DNA of 64,000 nucleotides. Source: Cyclina sinensis. Taxonomy: Eukaryota > Mollusca > Bivalvia > Venerida > Veneridae. Location of the stretch: contig JAAONU010000004.1 in NCBI GenBank assembly GCA_012932295.1, positions 23,878,872-23,942,871 of the forward strand. The letters are read 5' to 3'. The stretch's first letter is position 1. Each line of letters opens with the position of its first letter. A program made the position numbers and the translations under genes. Positions 54,309-64,000 of this stretch are shown one piece after another. Below the pieces are notes generated by a model. The model was not told the origin of the DNA. It ran no database searches and worked only from the letters and a program-made list of their open reading frames with translations.

Positions 54309-54562
54309 CCGGGACATTTGCTCCCAAGGACATTTGCGCCCCCTCCCCCCCCACTCCCCATCACTGCCTTTAAATGTATTATTGGATATTTGCCCCCCAA
54401 ATGAAATATTACTTTGGACATTTGCCCCCACCCCCACACCCCACTACAAATATTACCATGGACATTTGCCCCCCCAAATTAAATATCACCTTGGACATTT
54501 GACCCCGCGCCCCACTTGAAATATTACCATGGACATTTGCCCCCCAGAATAAATATTGTACA
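54309..54562 (+). repeat. C-rich minisatellite (GGACATTTGCCCCC)
   Basis: About six copies of a variable 38-65 bp unit: GGACATTTGCCCCC, a C-rich stretch of differing length, then AAATATTACCTT or AAATATTACCAT. C runs up to eight bases produce strong strand asymmetry. No coding support. Confidence 0.85.
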
Positions 54563-54751
54563 TGAAACACTGGATATTTTTAATAAAACAATTACAATTT
54601 CAAATTTTAAAATTTTCAGGGTCTCAGTTAAGGACCTGAGATTTTTAATGCCTGATAATGTCTCATTTTTATATTTTTGAATGTTTTGCTCGTTGTGATA
54701 TTGTAACTGAACTTTGGAAAAATAATTATTATGATATGATATTAATATATA

Positions 54752-56287
54752 CTACTCAAAATTTGATAGCGATCACTTTTTATTTCTTAAATATCTTTTT
54801 AATGATAACCTCAATATAACTGATTTTTTCTCATACATGTAGTTTATTCATCTGGCAAAGCCGACCTGTCCAGCAGATTTTGATCGTTTACCTGTTCATG
54901 GCTAGGGATGCACGGGAAAAGCGATACCCCTGGAAAAGTGAGGCACCGTGGACATGTACCTTCATTTACACATCCGTTTTATTCAGACTTCACTTGTGCA
55001 TGGTAACGTTTATATCGAACCTAGCACTGGTCATTGCAAATCTACGGCAAAGACGGCGTATTGACGATGAGGAGATGAATAGGAGGAGGTGGGGGAGTGG
55101 GGGTAGGGATGCTTGAGGCTGGGCGTGGCGACGGTTTCAAACTTACGGGCATGTCACGCATAGGCATGGCGGAGGGCGTCAGAGGTCCACAACTCAGCGT
55201 GAGGAACGGTTTATTGTCGTTCAAGCGCAACGTCAGCGCTTTGTTACAGCTCCTGCCCTCCAAAATGACTTCCAGAATGCCACTGGTGTAAGACTTTCCA
55301 CTCAAACCATCAGGAACCATCTTCATACAGCAGGCATGAGGGCTAGAAGGCCAGCAATCCGATTCCCATTGACGCAAAACCACATCCAGGAACGTCTTCA
55401 ATGGGCCCGCGATCACGACAGGTGGACGCTTTATGACTGGACCCCAGTGCTGTTTACTGACGAGTCTAGATTTTGTGTGGACTTCACTGATAGGCGAGTG
55501 CGGGCATGGAGATCCGCCAATGAGCGATTGGCACTCGTATGTGTTGCTACTCATGACTATCATGGCGGGGGCTCGGTCATTGTGTGGGCGGGCAATTAGC
55601 ATGCAGGGAAGAACGGATCTGCACTTTGTTCAAAACGGCACATTGACGGCTGTACGATACGTCAATGAGATCTTAGATGTGTACGTTCGTCCGTACGCTG
55701 GTGCTAAATGCTCTGAGTTCATTTTAATGAACGACAACGCCCGGCCTCACAGGGCAAGGGTCACCGACGAGTACCTGGAGGCAGCAGCCATAGAGAGAAT
55801 GGACTAGCCAGCAAGGTCTCCAGACCTCAATCCAATACAGCACGCCTGGGACATGCTGCAGACTGCAATATCTGCTCGCCCAGTCCAGCCAACCACGGTC
55901 CCAGGGCTACAGCAGGCCCTTCTGGACGAGTGGGCTCGACTCCCACAACAAAGCATCCGGAGACTCATAAACAACATGAGAAGGCGGTGCAGAGCAGTAA
56001 ACCAAGCAAACGGACACCACACGCGATATTAAAGCAAAATTCAGGCCATAGACTTGATTTTTCCAAAAAGTTCCATTTCATCCCCTGTCTGTGTTATCCC
56101 AAATTCGTGCCCCTCACACGGCTCAGCCTCTGTCACGCTTCAACGGTTTACAGACTTACTCATTTTTTGGTACCAAACTGTTGTAATATGAATATATTTT
56201 CAGAATCACAACAAAAAATGTAACCTTTTAACCTTATGTAGTAAATATACACATTCTTATAAGTGATCCCTATCAAATTTCGAGAAG
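54752..56287 (+). mobile_element. Tc1-family DNA transposon, copy 2
   Basis: The left end CTACTCAAAATTTGATAGCG and the right end, read in reverse CTTCTCGAAATTTGATAGGG, are inverted and flanked by TA on both sides. It is the same family as 34478-36065, in the opposite orientation, and similar over its full length including the 3' UTR around 56040-56260. About 1.54 kb; the size difference from copy 1 is partly a deletion in the transposase N-terminus. Confidence 0.9.
54997..56031 (+). pseudogene. Tc1 transposase, inactivated (copy 2)
   Basis: Relative to copy 1, about 57 bp are missing at 55125-55135, removing the recognition helix of the N-terminal HTH. The frame 55336-55599 keeps NHIQERLQWARDH and the first catalytic Asp (LFTDESRFCVD). 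A shift at about 55598 leads into the frame with FILMNDNARPHRARV, which keeps the second Asp. The conserved Trp after IERMD is a stop (TAG, about 55804). The catalytic Glu reads Gln (PDLNPIQHAWD, about 55830-55860). The copy is therefore dead for reasons different from copy 1. Confidence 0.85.
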
Positions 56288-56446
56288 TATACATTAAGTT
56301 GAAAGGAATTACTGCAAATTAACATTCTCTGAATGCAAAATGAATAGGCATATGATATTTGTGAAATTCCTTTATGAATAAACATGTTAACTTAGAATGC
56401 GTCTCCATTTTTTATGTCACCCAAAGGTCTTTGTTTTTTGTTTGTT

Positions 56447-57715
56447 TCAGAATGCCAAGGAATAAAAAATTCATGATGCTGTCTACTTATCCAAAGCCGT
56501 ACAAGAAGTACAAAATGAACGTTCGGCTTACAAGGTTTCAAAAGTGTATGGCATTCCCCGGTCAACACTTAAGGACCATGCTAGGGGACGATATGTTGGC
56601 CGATCTACAGCATTTGGTAGAGAGAGTACTCTCCAATAAGGAGGAGCAATCACTTACCTAGACTATATGTCAGAGAGAGGTTATCCTCTTTCTAAAAAGA
56701 TAGCCAGGAATTTGACCTGCGAAATAATAAAAAAAAACTCAGACTCTTGTAAGTTTGAGTATGGGTCCTTCTGACAAATGGGTAAAGAATTTTTTTCAAG
56801 AGACACACAGAGTTGTCAGTGAGGCGTTCCCACGGAATTGATAAAGGCAGAGCATTTGTTACACCTGAACAGCTTAACCAGTACTTTTCACTCTTAAGTG
56901 ACACACTTAAGCGACTTGGTATTGAGGATGACACAAACAGAGTTTTTAACTGTAACAAAACTTGCTTTAGTTGCAATCTAGCTTAATCAAACAAAAATGT
57001 AAGAGTTAAGAAAGGTGTTCGTCAGGCATATAGAGTTCAAATGTCACTGAGTGGTCATGTTACGGTAAAGTTTGCCATACCTGCATCTGGTAGAACAATT
57101 CTACTTATGATTATATTTTCAAAGAATCTGCCAAGATCTTCTTATTCAAAAGGTTTGCCCGATAAATGGGAGTTCGAATCGACCTACTCAGGCTTCATAA
57201 ATAGTGAATTATTTCGTAAATTTACATCATATGGAAAGAAAACTCCATGTCTTCTGATTATGGATAACCTCTGAGCTCACATGTCTTTCAACGTTATTAA
57301 TTTAGCCAAGGAAAACAATATTGATTTGTTGTTCTTTCCCCCGACCCCATATATCACTTCTACTGCAGCCTTTAGATGTTGGTTATTTTTGAAGGAGAAG
57401 GTAAGTAAGATACTCACGGGACTAGGTTACGCCACCGCATGTACTCTTCCGCGTCATTTGTTTCCTAAAATTCTCCACCATGCCATAAATAAGATCACTC
57501 CTGCAACTGTCGCAGCTTCTTTCACTGCTACAGGAATGCTTCCGTTTATCAGGTCTGCTGTTAACCCTTTAGCTGGGCCAGTGGCAGAGAAGGAAACTGA
57601 CTCACCTACATGTACGTCAACAAGTATGACAAATACTGACGTAGATAATGTCCATATTGAAAAAAGTACCTCTGCTCAAAATATGCTTGTAAAAACTGGA
57701 ATCATTTCCTGAAAG
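56447..57715 (+). pseudogene. Pogo-type DDE transposase remnant
   Basis: Across frames: an AYKVSKVYGIPRSTLKDHARG HTH (about 56518-56586), ESTLSNKEEQSL (about 56622-56657), a FEYGPSDKWVKNFF segment (56755-56796), VFNCNKTCFS (about 56942-56971), GHVTVKFAIPASGRTILLMIIF (57053-57118), PCLLIMDNL then AHMSFNVINLA (57244-57310, second Asp), and LQPLDVGYF in a shifted frame (about 57364-57390, third acidic residue). The first catalytic Asp, normally in N-C-D-E-T-G, reads Asn (NCNKTC). A stop (TGA) at 57272 and a +1 shift near 57355 also break it. Confidence 0.75.
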
Positions 57716-57869
57716 TCTGGCAAACATTTTCATTGAGCCACCCGTCAAAAAACGACAAATAAACTTAAAAGCACATACGACAAGGCTATGACATTGAACA
57801 CACTTTCAAAAAAAAAAAAGGAAAATCCCGCCTCCATAGTCTAGTCAACTGTCTCCTTTGACAAAGGTC

Positions 57870-58031
57870 TTCATTTAATCAGAACCAGTATCTGATGGTG
57901 GCGTTTATGAAATATGCTATACATGTGCCGCATTTTATTGGGTAGGCTGTAACAGATGCTATGCATGGTATCACTACGAATGTCTGTCTTCTTCTGAGCA
58001 GACTGACGTAGACATGAGTTTCATCTGCTAA
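57870..58031 (+). pseudogene. PHD-like zinc finger, C-terminus of pogo-type transposase
   Basis: An open segment ending at the TAA at 58029-58031 reads VYEICYTCAAFYWVGCNRCY, then AWYHYECL and VDMSFIC. Cysteine pairs CxxC and CxxC followed by HxxC and a last Cys match the order of a PHD finger; the final Cys of the last pair is cut off by the stop. PHD-like fingers at the C-terminus of pogo/jerky-type transposases are familiar from invertebrate elements. Spacing after the DDE core and strand agree with membership of the same element. Confidence 0.65.
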
Positions 58032-58668
58032 ACTGAATAGCTGTGTAACACATACAGGTTTTTAGAAGAATAGAATTGATATTTATTGATCACCACATAA
58101 AATTAATGGCACTGACTCAGTGACTGTTTTCATGTTTGTTTATTATAAACAACAACAAAATACAAAGGGTTTCCATGACTCTTGATATATAACTACTTAA
58201 CTAGAAAAACATCAACGTTTATTTAGCAATAAATATAATGAATGTATTTGTTGCTTTATTCTTGTTTTTGTTTTTTTGTTTTTTTGTTTTTATTCATGAA
58301 GTATTCTTTTAAATAATGAAACTTTTTCTTTTAAAGGTCCCTGAAGATGTCATCTAGCATACGCCGAGCGTTGGTACACTTTGAAAAAACCGCACACATT
58401 TGACTCGGTCTATTTATAGCGCGCCCTGTTCTTCACGTTATGTTTGTTAACATGTGTGAACACATCAAAGATTTAGCAAAGTTCACTCTTGAACATGATC
58501 AGTTAGCATCTGAAGGTGAGAGACTTACTTTATTTTGTACTGATTTTACGCCGAGCATTAGTCCCTCCACTCTAAAGGCTGGCGGTCAACGACGAACACA
58601 GGCAGCTGGAAGGTACTCTTTGGACGGCTTTTAAAGGGCTCATCTAGCCTAGTCAAACGACACCACAA
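58032..58668. other. Spacer between pogo remnant and copy C
   Basis: AT-rich with a short T-rich tract (TTTTTGTTTTTTTG, 58266-58290). A 64-codon frame at 58440-58634 has no recognised domain. The segment 58340-58668 is not homologous to the 3' parts of copies A or B, so copy C's 3' end is replaced here. Confidence 0.4.
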
Positions 58669-59514
58669 TCACCGGGAGTTGTTATTGAAGAGGATCAGGA
58701 ACAGGAGACCAAATAATGGCAGGACCGAAAATATTTACAAATATTTATGTAACAATGTTTAGCTTAACGTATTTGCTAAAGTAATTCTTTATTCAATGAA
58801 TGTTCAGAGGAGAAATTCTATATTAACATGGAAAAAATGAAAGCACTATGTAACAAAAATAGAACAGTGAGTGAGGTCATTGTTGAAATCAGTAAGAAAC
58901 GTAGAATGGAAGAATTGAAGAAAGAAAAGAAACAAAGAAAACGGAAAAAGAAAGAAATTAAGAATGGAAGAAGGACAGAAGATAAATACGGAAACAAAAA
59001 CGCACACACGAATGCACAAATGAACAAACGGACGGAGGTAAAAAGAAAAACAAAGAGAAAACAATTAAAAATACTAAAAAAAAACAATAAAAGAAATATA
59101 AAAAAACGTAGAAATTCAAAAGCTAGAAGGGTGAAAAACAAAGAAAGAAAAAACGCACGAAGAAGGTATGCATAAACAAACAGATAGACGGATGAACAAA
59201 AGAAAATGAAAAAGTAAGAAATCATTGAAAAGCATACAAAAAGTAATTCAGACATATACAAAGCTAAAAAGAGTACGAATGGACGAAAGAAAAAAAAGAA
59301 CAAATTAACGATCGAACGTTCATAAGAAAGAACGAAAGAAAGAATAAAAACACGAAGAATTAACAGAAAAATATCCATTGATAGAAACATAAAGCAAAAT
59401 CTTACAGCTACCAGCTCCGCTACCACCTGTAGACGCTGGGTAATATCCGTACTGGGCAGTGGCCAAACCCAACACACAGACAAGAACAAGAGCGGCAACG
59501 ATCATTGATTTCAT
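58669..59514 (-). pseudogene. Small signal-peptide protein, decayed copy C
   Basis: Minus strand. Coding exon 59514-59406 (ATG at 59514, donor GTAAGA) encodes a signal peptide and QYGYYPASTGGSGAGS almost identical to copies A and B. The second coding exon would start at 58724, but its acceptor reads TTTTCGG instead of TTTTCAG. The exon encodes LPLFGLLFLILFNNNSR and stops at 58669, lacking the Ser-rich tail and NASASG end. The promoter and 5' exon are missing: homology to intron 1 of copy B ends at about 59865, where a MITE begins. This is best read as a pseudogene; use of an alternative acceptor cannot be excluded. Confidence 0.75.
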
Positions 59515-59868
59515 GATGACAGCTGTAAAGTTCACCAAATTTCAGTTAAAACGAAATTCGCGAAATAAAAGAATAATTTCTGGAGGACAACTAAGTCAAT
59601 TTAGAAGATGAAAAATCTTTAAGAAGCATAAATGTTAAGCCTTGTCCGAGAAAATTTATTTATTCAAATCCACCTTAAATGAATTAGAAACGGGTACAAC
59701 TGTGTGTATTTGATGCAAAAATTAAGCAAACAGGGATATATGTTCCCTTCCTTTTAAATATTTGTATTTTTCTAGGTTTTAAAGGTTAGGCCTAACTAAA
59801 TCATAAAAGAAAAACGAAGTGAAACAAGATCGTATATTTTTGCAGTTTTGTTTTAAAATTAAAGTTTT

Positions 59869-60305
59869 AAAGGGGCTGTGCTCCAGATGACAAAAAAAAG
59901 AGAAAGTTTTCTTGTATTATAAATTTCTTGTAATATTTATGACTAATGCTTAAATACTAACTTGCTGACAAAAAATAAGTCAGACAATCACATTATAAAT
60001 TGATTTTTTTTCCTTTCATAGTGCTATACCGTAACGCGACGGTATAACTATACGTGTAAGATTTAAAGTAAATAATTGTTATTTCAGTTACAGTGATAGT
60101 GGTGACAGTAAAAGCATTGGAAAAATTTTGTTAACATGAGGGGTCCAGAGTTCAAATCAAGCTGAAGCGAATATATTATTTTTGTTCTATTTTTCCTTTT
60201 ATAATCAGTTTTTAAGTAAAATATCATGTTGTTATAATCTCACGGCATCTAGATATTTAATTTATGTAAAAGGTATTTTTATATCAAATCTTGAGTACAG
60301 CCCTT
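59869..60305. mobile_element. TIR element with internal tRNA-like sequence
   Basis: AAAGGGGCTGTGCTC at the left (59869 on) is inverted as GAGTACAGCCCTT at the right (ending 60305), with one mismatch and one indel. Inside, 60088-60165 has an A-box-like TAGTGGTGACAG, an anticodon-like TTTGTTAACA and a B-box-like GAGTTCAAATC. I recognise the general design from repeats in bivalve genomes. It sits at the point where copy C loses homology to its paralogues. Confidence 0.6.
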
Positions 60306-60462
60306 GTCATCTACCAACATTGTCAAGTTATTAGCGAAAATAAACAGCAAATTTCCTTTTTAGCAAATTGTGTATGCATTGTTGATCTGCCCAAATTGGC
60401 GAGAATGTTATATTTTTAATGGGCGGTATTCTAACTTTAAACAAATTTTTGAAATATTTGAT
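60306..60462. other. Short spacer between MITE and copy B promoter
   Basis: AT-rich, with no feature recognised. Confidence 0.3.
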
Positions 60463-60637
60463 AACGCATTACGTAATCAAATTCGAAGTTGTCAAGTTAT
60501 TCAATACTCAAGGAAGGAAATGCCCGCGGTAACCTGACGTCTCGTCTGCTCCGTCAACTTCCGCCGTGACGGAGTGAATAAAATGGAGTAATCTGAAAAA
60601 CCAAAGCATCATATTCTCTCGATATAGATCAGTACAG
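60463..60637 (+). promoter_or_regulatory. Promoter and 5' non-coding exon of small-protein gene B
   Basis: Homologous to 48482-48671 of copy A, with the same GGAAATGCCCGCGGT, TGACGTCTCGTCTGCTCCGT and CGGAGTGAATA blocks. The TATA box position reads AATAAAATGG instead of a clean TATAAATA. The 5' exon ends at 60637 (donor GTAAGA). Confidence 0.7.
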
Positions 60638-61147
60638 GTAAGAAAATAAATATTTTACATAAAAAATCATTTAAATCATTTTAATAATTTTTTCTTAGGG
60701 GATACTGCTTTTGAAATACATAAGATAAACCTACGTTGAAGAAAATTCATTAAGTATGCTCATTTTACATTCTTACATACTTCATGAAGGGTAGATGAAT
60801 TGAAAATTTGATTTAAACTAACAGTAATTAAAACTTTAATTTGAAAACAAAACTACAAAAATATACGATCTTGCTTCATTTCTTTCACCAGGTCTTACCT
60901 TTAAAACCGAGAAAGAAAATGCATTTATTTAAAAGAAGGGAAGATATGTCCCTGTTTGCTAAAATTTAGCATCATATACACAAATTTGTACCCGTTTCTT
61001 CATTAAGCGTAGATTTAAATAAATAAATTTCAAGACAATGCTTCACAAAGGTACTTCATCTTTTAAAATGACACAGTTCTCTTGCAGCTATTATTCATTT
61101 ATCTCACAAATAACCTACTGAATTTTCTATGATTTGCAGCTGTCATC

Positions 61148-62033
61148 ATGAAATCAATGATTGTTGCCGCTCTTGCCCTTGTCTGTGTGTTGGGTCTGGC
61201 CACTGCCCAGTACGGATATTACCCAGCGTCTACAGGTGGTAGCGGAGGTGGTAGCAGTAAGTTTTTGCTTTATTTTTCATTTAATGTATATTATTCTGTT
61301 ATTTTTGGAATATTCGTTCTTTCATTCTTTCTTATGTGTTCGATCGTTAATTTGTTCTTCTTTTCTTATTTCTTCCGTCCATTATTACTCCATTCAAGCT
61401 TTGTATATGTCTAAGTTACTTTTTGTATGCTCAATTCTTTCTTATTTCTTTCTTCTTCAGTTGTTTTTTTCTTCTTTGGTTCCTCCGTTTGTTTGCTTAT
61501 TGTGTGTTTCCTTCTTCCTACTTTCTTCTTTGTTTTTTTCATTCTTTATTTCTTTCACTTTTTTCACCCATCTAGCATTTTTATTTTTTTCGTTTTTTTT
61601 GCATGATTTATTGTTTTTAAGTGTTTGTTTAATTGTTTCCTCATTTTATTTTTTTCTTCCCTCCGTTCGGTCATTAGCGCATGCGTGTATGCATTTTTGT
61701 TTTTCATATTTATTTTCTGCCTGTCTTCCTTCGAGATTCCTTTATTTTTTCTATATTCGTTCCTTCTTTTTCTTTTCTTACTTCTGTTCTTCCTTCTACT
61801 TTATCTTTGACGGATTTCAACGATGACGTCAATGATTTCATATTTTCCATGTATATAGAATTAATTAACGAATAAGTAAAGCTAAATATTCTTACATGTC
61901 TACTTGTATTTTATTTTCAGTCCTGCCATTATTTGGTCTCCTGTTCCTTTTCCTGATCCTATTCTCCAACTTCAACACTTCCTCCAGCAGCAGTGGTACC
62001 ATCAAAATTGTCAACGCTTCTGCTTCCGGTTAA
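61148..62033 (+). CDS. Small signal-peptide protein, copy B (two coding exons)
   Basis: Exon 61140-61256 (ATG 61148, phase 1) and exon 61921-62049 (TAA 62031-62033) give 73 aa. The product matches copy A except Ala for Thr at position 8, loss of one Ser and one Gly in the Ser/Gly tract, addition of no new motif, and TIKIVNASASG at the end. Residues 1-20 are a signal peptide and ILPLFGLLFLFLILF is a second hydrophobic run. The 5' exon ends at 60637, and a probable 3' UTR exon (62975 on) ends with AATAAA at 63251-63256. Near-identity of coding exons with more divergent introns supports a functional gene. Confidence 0.85.
61257..61920 (+). other. T-rich intron 2 of copy B
   Basis: Pyrimidine-rich, homologous in style to the introns of copies A and C, with CGTTCGGTCATTAGCGCATGC-like CpG islets near 61664-61684. 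Long Phe/Ser/Leu frames here (up to 221 codons) are low-complexity shadows. Confidence 0.75.
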
Positions 62034-62974
62034 GATGATTTCATTTCCGGTAATATGGGGTACGTATAATACATTTTCTTTTCACCGACATTTCTAATGT
62101 TTTGGTTTTTTTATAATGTCTTTCTTTTGAGCATTTCTGTTGAACAACATTTATTACTGTAATTGCTTTCTTCATTGTGCGCCTTTGAGCTATTTTTTAA
62201 GCAAAACTAGTTCAATTATAAATAGTTGAGTCCTCATTTTAAAGCAAAAATAAAGTATTTATTTAGGAAAAACGTCCTAAGTTTGAGTTATCCACCATCA
62301 AATATATCACAATTTCGAGTTTGGATGAGAAATGATTTAATCACGATGACGTAGCCCTGAGTTATTAAAAAATTACGAACCTGAACAAGAAAACGTGATA
62401 TATTCGACGGTAAATCACGAAAACAGTAAACTCTGTTTTCATTCTAAGACGTATGTCGTATGTATATTAATAATAACATCAAGAGACTCATTTTGACGGT
62501 TGCTGCATTTTTCTAGCTATTCCATCTACCCTGCATTTCATTTCCCGTGTGAAAATGAAAACAACGATGTCATTTTTAGTTTATCAGTTAATAATAAACG
62601 TTTTAGCCATAATCTATAATTTGATCATAAATGAACTTCAGTGGAGATGACTCAGTTTATTGCAATAGTTGACTTATAAAAATATTTCCAGAAAAATGTC
62701 GAAGTTTACGATGACAAATAAGAACAGCCAAAAGTAGTTAGCAGTGACGTCAGCGGCCGTGCGCTTTAATTCAGCGTGATATAATATATATGATATATCA
62801 CGGTCAATTGTTTGTCGGTAGAGTTATATGATTTAAAACATTTGAAAATTCTCGTTCAGAATTTGTATCAACCAGCTAATATTTGTATAGGTACTTTCAA
62901 CAGGAATAGACCATTTAGACTGTCCTTTTTTGTAAGACTTTTTTTAAAAATCGTTTACCTCTTTACAATTTCAG

Positions 62975-63275
62975 GTGAAAGTGTGTTTTCCTGTTTTGGC
63001 ATTATGACGTCATCGATCTATTGGGATAATAGAATGTTTTTTTCTGGACCGGGGCAACTCTTTGATAAACACCATTCTACATGTTCACATACGTCAAAGT
63101 TGCATATTCGTTCTTCGTATATATAATATACATCAGTATCATAAAACATGTTGGAAAGTCTTTCATTTCTTTACATTTACAGACAAAAAAAATCTCAAAG
63201 TTCATGCTTCAATCGCTGTTATCATACCGATCATATTTTCCTATGATATAAATAAAATTGTGAGTATATGATGAA
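62975..63275 (+). other. Probable 3' UTR exon of copy B
   Basis: It follows the acceptor TACAATTTCAG (to 62974). It shares TATGACGTCATCGATCT, GGGGCAACTCT and TTCTACATGTTCACATACGT with copy A and ends near AATAAA (63251-63256). Frames within it are not conserved with copy A and are not coding. Confidence 0.65.
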
Positions 63276-64000
63276 CTTGTTCGGTTATACATGTACCTTT
63301 TTCCAGGCAATAACTACCCTTTATATATATTTTATTTTACTAGAATCTTTCGTCAATATGATGTAGTTTATTATCTCAACGTTGCGTTCTAAATTATATA
63401 CATTAACCGAGTATTGTCCTTGTGTAAGTGTATCAAGACTTCCGTTACCCAAGCTGTATTACTAAAATAAAATGCAGCTGTAAAAACAACATTAGGCGAA
63501 AAAAGGGTTTATATAAAAGCTGCTAATTAAGAAAGCTGGCAGAATGTTTGTGTGTTGTTCTTATGTGACCTTACGGTGTATGCAGTTTGAAAACAAGATG
63601 TGCTTAGATCATAGCCGATGAAAAAGTACCGCCGACCTGCCGACCTAAGGTCTGTAAACAGTGTGTTCTCTTTAATCTTCCAGAAAGCTGATGGCACTAC
63701 CGTTTTTGGTCTGTCTCTTGGTAATTAATATGTTGAAAAAATGCATGATTCAATGTTGTCAAAAAAGACAACTGCTACAGAACTAATCAAAAAGTTTGGA
63801 CAGAGTTCTCTCCCATTATATAAAAACTGGCAGTTGATAGGATTTTCAGCAGTACAATTTTGTAAACATTCCCATAGTGCAAAGCGTGACCGGATGAACA
63901 GAAAGGAAATCAAATCTCGACATACAAAATATTGTGTATATCCCCACCCCATGAGCAGGGGAATACAAAACATGGATACAACATACGCCTTTTCATTTCA
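63276..64000. other. Intergenic DNA at window end
   Basis: No gene or repeat recognised; the 82-codon minus-strand frame at 63725-63973 has no domain. Confidence 0.4.

Larger units (their letters stand above)
56447..58031 (+). mobile_element. Decayed pogo/jerky-type DNA transposon
   Basis: Coding remnants of a pogo-like transposase with an N-terminal HTH, a DDE_1 catalytic core and a C-terminal PHD-like zinc finger. Frameshifts and stops occur throughout. Terminal inverted repeats were not recognised, so the limits given are those of the coding remnants. Confidence 0.75.

Noticed and set aside
58818..59498. 226-codon minus frame and 115-codon plus Lys-rich frame over copy C
   Set aside because: Both are shadows of the pyrimidine-rich intron. 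The true coding segment is the short exon 59406-59514.
61161..61826. 221-codon frame overlapping copy B
   Set aside because: It begins in another frame of the signal-peptide exon and runs through the T-rich intron. Low complexity.

Overview
The window looks like about 64 kb of an AT-rich, intron-bearing animal genome, most probably a bivalve mollusc. I infer this from GT-AG spliced genes with small exons, a dense load of decayed eukaryotic transposons (Helitron, DIRS/Ngaro-type, Tc1, pogo, CR1/Jockey-like LINE, tRNA-derived SINE, foldback/MITE elements), degenerate non-coding repeat blocks of a kind I associate with bivalve genomes, an SRCR receptor gene, and small secreted Gly-rich genes. 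No bacterial-type operons, rRNA or CRISPR array is seen. Species assignment is inference only.

Layout. 1-5 kb: intergenic DNA, a tRNA-derived SINE head (about 2333) and a 5'-truncated LINE (4015-5004). 5-12.2 kb: a small three-exon reading frame leading into a cysteine-protease (C48/Ulp1-like) domain, then a heavily frameshifted Helitron Rep/helicase whose ATPase core is deleted. 12.4-13.6 kb: a degenerate repeat block. 14.9-15.3 kb: a 37-bp minisatellite. 15.3-19.5 kb: no recognisable gene. 19.9-24.2 kb: a nearly intact tyrosine-recombinase retrotransposon (gag-like, RT-RNase H, YR, SGNH hydrolase). 26.3-31.4 kb: a four-exon gene for a type II membrane protein with two SRCR domains; exon phases join perfectly to give 327 aa. 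32.5-33.4 kb: a repeat element with four tandem units. 34.5-36.1 kb: a dead Tc1 copy (minus). 36.8-37.0 kb: a 190-bp near-perfect hairpin. 38.1-39.5 kb: a 51-bp minisatellite. 41.5 kb: a MITE.

43.2-46.4 kb holds a two-exon gene for a secreted, cysteine-free 476-aa protein with an acidic Ser/Asp/Glu block and about 20 nine-residue Gly/Gln/Trp repeats; it looks like an extracellular structural or matrix protein. 48.5-63.3 kb holds a small family of 73-74 aa signal-peptide proteins: copy A (+), decayed copy C (-) and copy B (+). A and B share promoter, 5' non-coding exon, two coding exons and 3' exon. Satellite-like repeats, a second Tc1 copy and a pogo-type element with a PHD-like finger sit between A and C; a MITE with a tRNA-like core sits between C and B.

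The host genes with good support are therefore the SRCR gene, the Trp/Gly-repeat secreted protein and small-protein copies A and B. Their secretory or membrane character suggests surface, immune or matrix roles, but no function is demonstrated by the sequence. Most of the remaining identifiable DNA is transposon or tandem repeat.
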